A stretch of 64,000 nucleotides of DNA from Cheiracanthium punctorium (taxonomy: Eukaryota > Arthropoda > Arachnida > Araneae > Cheiracanthiidae). A program made the position numbers and the translations under genes. This document shows, piece by piece, positions 55,681 through 64,000 of this stretch (the stretch's first letter is position 1; each line of letters opens with the position of its first letter). Under the pieces are notes generated by a model. That model saw nothing but the letters and a program-made list of their open reading frames with translations. It did not search any database and was not told the origin of the DNA. Location: the NCBI GenBank assembly GCA_038373885.1, contig JAWZYV010017538.1, forward strand, positions 620,001-684,000, read 5' to 3'.

Positions 55681-57107
55681 TGATTATTACATTGAGCATG
55701 CAATCGTCCAAGAAGCTTGTTCCCGACACGTCCCATTTTTTTCACTTAAGTGGATTGCTGTCTATATACGACACTGTCTTCACAAAAGGCCACTTGTTTG
55801 CAAGTCGCTTTCAATTAATAACATCCATCCAATATAACATCCTATCCTTAGGAAAACCTTTGCCCAAATTTTCCTTGGAAAACTCATGAAAATTTTCTGT
55901 ATATTCCACAGAATGTCGACAGTAGTTGATCATGGGGAACAATCGCTTTCCTCCAGATGCGGCTATTCATGTGGTCAGTTGTACATCTAAATAGATTTCA
56001 TCAATCGCAACGATTCATACTCCTTTCATAAGCTTAATTGATTCGAATTCTTGCGTGGAGGATGTATGTACACCCTCCAAAAAAGTATTCGATCAAGAGA
56101 GAAATTTCCTATTTCAGATTTGCGAATAATAATTGAGTTTTTGAAAAATGCACAACTTAATAGAAATATGAAAAGTCATATTTATACATAGCCTAATTCA
56201 TATTCTATGCTAAATAATTTTTAATATACGAAACCAACGTAGGAAATTTCTCTCGATTTTCGCAATGCAAAGAGGGTCTCTGGCAAAATCAGAGACATGC
56301 TTGTTATAGAGTTTTCACGTTGTCAGCGTAAAGTAGCTTCGAAAACTGATGCAACGTCTCCAACACCAAAATTAAAAAAAAAAAAAAATTCACATAATCC
56401 TGACTACTCAAATAGGCCAAACTTGACGACTGTCTCCATTGCCGCATCGAGTCTAACAACCAAACACTTTATGGGATGAAATTTTACTCTTGCTTTGTTT
56501 TGAAACAAGAACGGAACAACGCATTTTGAATACTTACCTTGAAGATTGCATATTTTTGCTTCACTTTCTGATCATTTATTCATCAATACTCAATCTTTTT
56601 CCTACTGTGCAAGGCACTGCAAATGTTTAATTTCACGATGCAAATTTGTAATTTCACGATGCAAATTTGTAATTGATAAGTTTGCTGCTACTGAGAGAAG
56701 TTTTTATGCATTCACCTGTTTGGGGCTGAGCTTCTGAAACTAGGATGCAAAGGCTTCAAGTTTTCCAAAATGCCATCTTGCGCAAGAATATTAAGGCCAC
56801 TCGTATCGTCAAAAATGATGTTGTCCAGAATGGACTTTCTTTTACTATTATTTTTTCTTTTTAGCAAGAAACTTACGATAAAGTTTCGGAGGAACCTCAC
56901 TGATGTTCCTAATGCTGCAATGGACTCCATTCCATCTCAACAACACTCTTCCTAGTTAAAGGGCGTTGAAGAGACCTATAACCATTTTAGTCAGGTCTGC
57001 TGACTTTATCTTGTTTCTAAGCTACGGTGGTTCGATCTCCTTAACGGTGTTATTCGGAAAAATCATGTGATTTTGGTACATAATTACAAATAAACTAATT
57101 ATGCCAG
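55681..57107. other. Intergenic, small repeats only
   Basis: A perfect 21-bp tandem duplication lies at 56628-56669 (unit TAATTTCACGATGCAAATTT plus G). GTAGGAAATTTCTCTCGA near 56240 is roughly the inverse of GAGAGAAATTTCCTA near 56100, a possible foldback. No gene recognised. Confidence 0.5.
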
Positions 57108-57420
57108 GCACTTCAAAATTTTGAAACGGTCTCTTTACAAGCTGTATTACATACTAAGAAGACAGGCCAATCTGTATCGGTTTCAAAACTTTTAGAAAAA
57201 ATTCTTAAAAATCGGAAATTTTCGCAAAGCGTGTCACTCTTCGAAAAATCTTGCAGCTCAGATCCATGTTTAAGAATTTTTTCTGAAAATTTCAGAAAAG
57301 CCACAGCATTTTCGCTTATCGCACTGTGTAAAGCAGCTTATGAAGAACCATCTGGAATTTTTTGGAGACCATGGTGCTATTAGTTTATTTCAATTTGTGT
57401 ACCAAGACTAAAAACAGAGT
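57108..57420 (+). repeat. Dispersed repeat, copy 2 (copy 1 at 6199-6500)
   Basis: See 6199-6500. This copy contains extra sequence around 57220-57270 and ends with AAAACAGAG versus AATAACAG. Confidence 0.75.
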
Positions 57421-58846
57421 TCTTTTTTTTTCGAAGAACAGCCTTAAATACACTTTTTGGATTTAATTCCTTTTCGATTTTATTTTCTAAGCCACATGCT
57501 TAGCAAAGAATTGTCATATTACCACCCCCACACGTTTGGCTTACATTTCTCTTAAATTAAACAGTTCCATTACTTTCTTACTTCACCTTTGGTAACCTAA
57601 GGCCACTCCTTTTTTATCAATGTAAAAAAAAGTCTTGTGTGACAGCAAATTTCTCATCCTTCGATCTTCCAAATGCGCTGTCGCATGGAAACCTCCTTTG
57701 GAAAGTTTGTCCGTCCAAAGTGCAGAATCTATACTTTTCATTTTCGTATTTTAAAATTCACGTTCGATCTTCTGGTTCCGATAATACGCTAGTGAGTACA
57801 TCGATCTCACAGGTACTTTATTGCCCTGCCCATGACCTTGACTGAATTTTTCTGCAATCTATCACTAATGGCGCTTTTAGCCTAAACTGAAAAATCGCAG
57901 TTGCGACCGATCTAGACAACGGGCAAACCTTGATGACTTCCATTAGTACAATTTTTGTTTGTTTGTTACAAACAACAGGTAAGGGTACTTATATTTTTTA
58001 AATTCTGCTATAGAATTATTGTTATTGTCATTCTCAAGCCTATTGTTTACTTTTAGATATTTATTTACTTTTTTTAACTTTCAAAATTGTAAAAAAAAAA
58101 AAAAGAACGTGTTAAGTATATGTATCTATGGTCAAATGTTACTAAGAACAATATTGTGAGCAATTGTAAACCATTGTAAACTAACTGCTTTTATATTGTA
58201 TAACACTGATGTATTTTACCAACTGTAATCCAAAAATTGTGCTGTAATAAAAATAAAATAAAAATGAGGGAAACCGCTGCTTGCTGGACCTGAGCCTAGT
58301 GCTAGGGTTCAGCAGGACAGTAGGACACTTCAGGAACTAAAACAGGCTTTAAACCAAATAGGTAGGCCGTTCCTGAAGGTAGTATCCTATAGTATCCTAT
58401 AGAATTATTGACTGGTTTTACTGAACACTTTAAACGAGAGCAAATTTTTTCTTGTTATTTAACGAGGCTTTGTTAAAATTACTCACATCCGCACACGACA
58501 TTGGCTTTTCAAAAGATTTAGTGCATAGTTATTACTGTAAAGATCAGAAATAGGCAATTTCTTAACTCATTTTGATTAAATTGTCCCTGAAATGATAAAA
58601 TGCAAAAGCTGGAGATTTTCTCTCTTGGTATCACATCCGAGAAAACTTATTGGAAGTGATTTCAGTATGCACAAAGATAGACATGGCGCTCCCTCAATGT
58701 TTTTTTTCACGTACTTGCCGGATATCTTATATGGCAAGAATAACTGAATGTCCTGTCTCTCATGAAACAAGCTTAGATTTCATAAATAGTATCACCCAGA
58801 ACATCTGCTGCCGGATTCTCCTAGTGTAGCAGAATGCCACTCTTTG
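57421..58846. other. Intergenic; AATAAA-rich tail, nothing coding
   Basis: 58232-58265 (TGTAATAAAAATAAAATAAAA) resembles a polyadenylation or retroposon tail, but no coding frame precedes it. AGTATCCTAT is duplicated in tandem at about 58380-58402. Confidence 0.45.
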
Positions 58847-59066
58847 TAGGGATGCACCGAATACCATATTTTACCGAATACTGAATGTTCGATTTAAATT
58901 TTTTAACTGTAATATTTGTATGTTTATTTTATGCTAATTTAAAATAGGAAATGTTTATCTATTTTGTGAAATGTAAATGCATTACCATTTAACGGAACCG
59001 AATATTTGGTTTGCCTGCCGAATAGGCAGTATACTGAATACTAACCGAATATTCGGTGCATCCCTT
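58847..59066. mobile_element. MITE with AGGGATGCACCGAATA termini
   Basis: It starts TAGGGATGCACCGAATA and ends TATTCGGTGCATCCCTTA. About 220 bp with internal ACCGAATA repeats (TACCGAATACTGAATG, ACTAACCGAATATTCGG). The terminus resembles a widespread hAT MITE type; the TSD is not clear. Confidence 0.8.
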
Positions 59067-61421
59067 AATCTTTATAATAAAAATTTATGCCGAGACTGAA
59101 TTTTATTCTTTTATACACCCATTAAAGTTTTTCTATTTCCAGACATTGTGGTGTAGAACAAAATCATGTCTGTAATTGTCAAAATATTACATTATCAATC
59201 ATTAACACTGCTACAAAGAAAAAAGTTATGTTGTGAGAGGACAGGGAAGAAGAATATGTCTCTTATTAGCGCTATTAATTGTTTTCAAAAGTCCAAAACA
59301 AAAAGAAGGGGGAGAATGACAACTTATCGTGAGATGTACAACAATAATGTTCTAAATTTAAACTAAAAATTTTACGCCTCAAAGATTTTTCGAAATTCAA
59401 TTTATTTCGGTCAAGGGAAATTTAAACTGTCAGCAAGTGATTTATCGTTATGATTGTGTTATGATTGTGTAGATTATTTATGTATTCTCGTACAGTGTAG
59501 AGGTTAGACATCAATCATAATTCATGGTAAGTATAAAGTTAACGGGATTCGTGCCAATTCCGGATTTGTGTAAATCTATTAAGGTGTTGAATGTCCATAA
59601 CGACGTCATTTAGTTTAGCTCAGATGTCTTCTTGGATTTCTGATCTATTTAACATGTTATTACAGTTTTATAAAGTCGTTGTAATTAAAAACAACAGCCA
59701 AAAAGTTCACTTTATGATTAAAAAGTTCAGTTATTGGCATGGCTGCTTTTGTGTTAATGACCAGTCTCTCGAAAAATGATGGTCAAAGCTCGTAATTTGA
59801 CTGACAATTTAAATGCGATTTCTCTAGAAATACTCTGGAAATATGGATACTCTAGAAATATGGACAATTTTTTAATTTGAAGTTTATTTTCTAATTATGT
59901 TGATATAAGATTTGATTAAATTCAACATCTTCAAAATTTTATCTAAACTAAAAAAGGGTTTTCTTTTTCTGTACTTCAAAATTGATTTATATATCTAATT
60001 TATTTTAATCTGCATGTAAAAAAAAAAAGAGAAGATTTTATCATTATATTTTTTCTCTACTTAAAAATTTATTTATATATCTATTAATTTTTTTTTCGCA
60101 TTATTTCTTCTGTCTGGTTTCTTGTCGAAATTTTGTTTCCTTCTTTCTGTTACTGTAATTGTAAAGAATTCAAAATAAGTGTTTAAAAAAAAAGAATGTT
60201 AGTAGTTATACCCAGCTTGTTGTCGGAAGCGTAGTAGGTTGGTAAAATGCTTTCCTTTGAGAGTAATTTTTAAAGTCTAAACTTATTCGGTAGGCTGATT
60301 TCAAAGGTAATATTGAAATATTATGTTGATATGCGTTTGCGTATATGATAAAGAAAAAATTTCGGCTACATATAAATAATAACGAGTCATTATTAATATT
60401 AACTAGGTATTTTAATAAATACGATGAATAACTCACATTGATGGCATTTACTGATAAAGTTAGTAGTAATTACCTATGAAGTTCCATCATTGTGATTAAT
60501 AAAGATATTTTATTGAAGCCCAAGCTCTAACGTAACTTTTAAGTCGTGATAGGAAATGCATGAAATTACTCACGTTAATTTTAAATTTATTTTCAAATAC
60601 TTAAAAACTTGAAATAGTTAGCAATAAATTATTGTTATGAATTGGACATATTCGTTACTTTTACCTGAAACGGATCACATTACTCTTAAACACCTTATGG
60701 CCAAGGCCACCTAAGTTGGAATTATTACGATCTCATTCTCTTTGGCTTATTTCTTTCACTGAAATCTCCTTGTCTGAAATAAAAACTTTCTTGGAGGCTG
60801 TAAAAAGTCATTTCTGGTGAACAGTTGTACACCAGTTCGGTAAACAGTTTAAAATGTTTTGTACAGTACGTCCCAAAAGCGAAAAATTTACCGAATTCGT
60901 GCGATAAGTTTTAATTGTCATAGAAATGAGATGCTTAAACTGTGCTTATGGTTTAATATCCTTCATCTTTGTATGCGAATTTAAACTCTTTGAGACAGTG
61001 TCACATCTAGAAAACGTTTCAAGGGAAGGCCGATAAATAGGACGAAGCATATTCACAGAGACCAGTCACTTTTTTTTTGGGGGGGGGGAATGTCATTTTT
61101 AATCTTGAACCCGTGTTTAACCTGTTATCATTCTCCGTTGGAAAGACGCAACCAAAAAGAAACTCTGACTAATCTTGCACCCGAATATAAATCATCCTGA
61201 ATGGCTCTTTGAAAGTTCCGCTGGCCCACAGCAACGGTACTCAAAGACCCATGCCAGAAAGTAATGCTGGGTACAGGAGGGAAAATCGCTGCAGTTGTGT
61301 TCTTGCAAGGATGGGAGTGAACAGGTTAAAGACACTATAGATCAAAAGGCACTAAAATATTCATTTTGAATCATTGTCCTTAGAATCTATGAGAGTTTTT
61401 CATTTGCATGATATGAATCGT

Positions 61422-61473
61422 AACGCCAGAAACTGAAATAAATGGTTATGAATTTATTTCAGCTTCTGGCGTT
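61422..61473. repeat. Hairpin, 21-bp stem with one mismatch
   Basis: AACGCCAGAAACTGAAATAA is mirrored by TTATTTCAGCTTCTGGCGTT around a ~10-base loop. Confidence 0.88.
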
Positions 61474-61774
61474 TCTACAGATGAAGTGATCGTTATCGTT
61501 TTCACTAAGAGGAAGAGCGCAGTTTTTTGTCTGTCATGTGCGCTACTTTACCTAGGTACGAGGTACACCATTATCTATAGATGCTGGTGTAAGCAATTGA
61601 TATTTAAATGGCTTGAAAATATAACTCCTTGAAAATATTTCGTTCATTAGAACTAAAATTGTTCTGAAATCTCTCCCTAATTATGCTTTTTTGTAACTCC
61701 TCAGTTATTTTATCCATCATTCACTTTTTTTATGAACTTTAGTTCTAGGAAACAAACTATAAAACAAAATTGTC

Positions 61775-61800
61775 ACGCTGTAATTCATGAATTACAGCGT
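61775..61800. repeat. Perfect 26-bp palindrome
   Basis: ACGCTGTAATTCA is followed directly by its exact inverse complement with no spacer. Confidence 0.92.
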
Positions 61801-64000
61801 ACTGAGCTTTTACTGAATTTTTAATGGTATTAGTGACTATGAGCTTGCTTGTTTGTTTGTGGTTAAGGAAAAGCTACAAGAGGGCATCTTCCTAAGGAGA
61901 GATGCCTTCGGTGGGGGACTTTCTGAGGGGTTCTAATGCGTATTATCGTTACTTCTGGAGTAAACCGCTCAAAAACTCCAAACCGTTATATCAGCAATTG
62001 CGTGGTAGGAACCCAGGGCCCTGGGCCTTTATTCTTCGACCAGAACTCTGGACCTTTATACTTCGGCCAATGTTTAGTGTCTTATTCTTGGCCATTGGCT
62101 GGCCTGTGAGCTTGTGATCGGCATGCTAATGGAGTTGTTTGTCTGTCTTAAAAGCATGATATTTCAAATAACTTATTTATCAGTTTCTGAAAAATTATAT
62201 TGCACATTAATTTTCTTTTATCAAAATATTTTAAGCTTAAAATTAAGAGATTCGGGATTCGTACTCTAATACGTTTCCGAGAACCATAAAACAGACAATA
62301 TTGAACTATAAATATAAGAAGGAAACAGCTTTATTCTGCTACAATACAAACAAAAAAGATCGCTAGCTGTTAATTTATTTGTTTTTATTTTGTCGTGAGT
62401 ATGCATTTATTCTTTAAAGTCAAATCAAGAGCTAAAATCAAATCAAGTCTAACATTACAAAAGGATTTAGAAAAAAACCTTTCTTCACGAATATGAATGC
62501 GAAAAGTAAGGAAATCAAAATATTATTTCTTCAACTTAAACACATTTGTGCGTGCAGGGGAAAACAATTAAAAAAGGATAACACTTATGAAAATAAATTG
62601 CTACAAGTGATTATTTCACGGTTCATTAAAGTAAACATAAATATTTATGATGAATAGGATTATTATGAAATGCTTCTCAAAGACTCCCTTTAATTTATAA
62701 AAATGAAGAAAAAAATATCGTACTGCATATGCAATTGATAAATGCCATTTAATATAGAAATTAAGTAGATTATTAAAATTTAATATACGAAATTGTTTTC
62801 ACACAAAAATTATAGAAAATTTGTTAAGTATGGCATAATTTTGTAAAGTGTCTTCTGATTACTTCTTTCTCAAGATTATCACACGGTTTATGCTTCATTT
62901 TCAGCTGTCACGAAATTGCAATAACTAAAAATGGTCCAAACTTGTCTAGTAACAGAATTACAAGCATCTCATCATGTTCAGCTAGTGACATCAGATTAAT
63001 AATCTTCTTAAAGTGTATTTATAAATAGAATTCAGCAGCTCAATCCGTTGCGAGGCAGTGGGTTAGCTACTATAAGAAATAACATTACGATTTTATCACA
63101 GCGAATAATTTCTATGTGAAAAATTTAGTTACTGCTGAAGCAAATTATCGCCCCATCTTTTCTATACAAAACATGTACAGCCAAATATATGTCGGCCAAC
63201 TGTATTCAGAGCTTAAGTGTAAAGAAAAAAGCGATAAAAAAAGCAAAAGAAAAAAAGGGATCAAAAGACACGCTGTGGTCGAGTTCCTAAAAATAGTTTT
63301 CTTTTTAGAGAATTGGTAAGTTAATAAATAAATAAGATTAAGTTTGCCACTTACTTCGTGACTAAACATTATGAAAATGCGTATGTTGACAAGGTTTTAC
63401 TGGATAGACGAGAAATGAATGGCAGTTTGAGCGTGTTGCCATTAAAGAAAAGTATTGTTCTGTCCCCAGAAAGGTAATGCTTCTTTTTAAACCCCATTTA
63501 TCATTTTGTATTCTGTCATTTTTGAAAGTTGAGTTGCAGGAAGTGGCTGCTTAGGTATAAAAAAAAAAAAAAAATTTAGTTCGTGAGACCCTTTCTCTGT
63601 TGCTGATGTGCATAGATGTGAATCTTAGAATACACCTGTCAGAAGTTTATTAACAAGGTCAGGGGTGTCTAGGCCATTACATAACAAGTGCGAAGTAATT
63701 TTTCAGGGTTGCATTTTTACCGGCTGTTGGAGTAATTCCTTCTAAACTTCCTTAGTGACTGTGATTTGTCTATGCATGTTCATAAGCATTCATTTTGGAT
63801 TAATTTATTATGCTTAATTTACATATGTACATTTAAGACAGAGGTTTTAGAAGTTTAGCCAGTTATCAGGCGAACATGCCTGTCTCTCATTACATCAGTT
63901 CTTATCTCTAGTGAAACATACTGAAGTAAAACATACTTACACAGTGGCGCTGCAATCGCGCAGAAATTTTCTCTTCGGAGGAGGTAAGGCATAAGATTCT

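Larger units (their letters stand above)
59067..64000. other. Intergenic AT-rich DNA, no gene recognised
   Basis: Open frames such as 59166-59366, 61902-62117 and 63116-63319 have no recognisable family. Notable structures are two hairpins (61422-61473 and 61775-61800), a G-run (61079-61088), and a short repeated CCTTTAT(T/A)CTTCG(A/G)CCA motif at 62023-62068. Confidence 0.45.

Noticed and set aside
58232..58265. Poly(A)-like tail suggesting a LINE or SINE 3' end
   Set aside because: No reverse-transcriptase frame, pol III boxes or target duplication could be tied to it.
1..64000. CRISPR arrays, tRNA or rRNA genes
   Set aside because: No regularly spaced short repeats with unique spacers, no clear tRNA box pairs or rRNA segments were seen on reading either strand.

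Overview
The window is AT-rich, intron-rich animal DNA. It carries one recognisable host gene, the 3' part of the ESCRT-I subunit TSG101 on the + strand, embedded in dense and often nested DNA-transposon debris. Expanded introns (up to 12.7 kb), long homopolymers and the mix of Helitron, hAT, mariner and Tc1 families suggest an arthropod. A chelicerate such as a spider is plausible, but I cannot establish it from the sequence.

Host gene. Six coding exons (8205-8327, 8629-8885, 9202-9294, 15145-15278, 28015-28117, 36603-36686) join in phase. They encode the proline-rich region, coiled coil and steadiness box of TSG101. All five introns are GT-AG and two polyadenylation signals follow the stop. 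The N-terminal UEV domain is not recognisable in 1-8204, so it should lie beyond the left edge, making the first intron at least 8.2 kb.

Intron contents. The 5' part (1-8204) has a Helitron relic, a foldback MITE with a target-site duplication (TSD), and a broken mariner. The 5.85-kb intron holds a 3.9-kb hAT element with a perfect 8-bp TSD; this contains a frameshifted transposase remnant and a second nested hAT-type element. The 12.7-kb intron begins with two Helitrons joined head to tail, 36 bp after the splice donor, and also holds a 2-kb hAT-type element interrupted by a Helitron fragment. The 8.5-kb intron has a long inverted repeat, a third Helitron with a hAT MITE inside it, and a 1.5-kb TIR element with a 6-bp TSD.

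Downstream region (36.8-64 kb). I recognise no host gene here. It holds a long-TIR element (39.2-40.5 kb), a ~160-bp tandem repeat (41.0-41.6 kb), and a 16-bp TIR pair enclosing a 250-codon open frame that joins a Tc1-like helix-turn-helix to a Helitron-type cysteine domain (42.05-43.13 kb). A Tc1 relic, a second Helitron family split by a hAT pseudogene (45.5-47.9 kb), a 255-bp hAT MITE with perfect TSD, a pogo/Tigger-like tail and another Tc1 relic follow. The last ~5 kb is mostly featureless apart from strong hairpins.

I do not see a coordinated multi-gene system. The most unusual items are the TIR-bounded chimeric frame at 42-43 kb, the directly abutting Helitron dimer, and the hAT-in-Helitron nest for which a Helitron paralogue in the same window shows the empty site.
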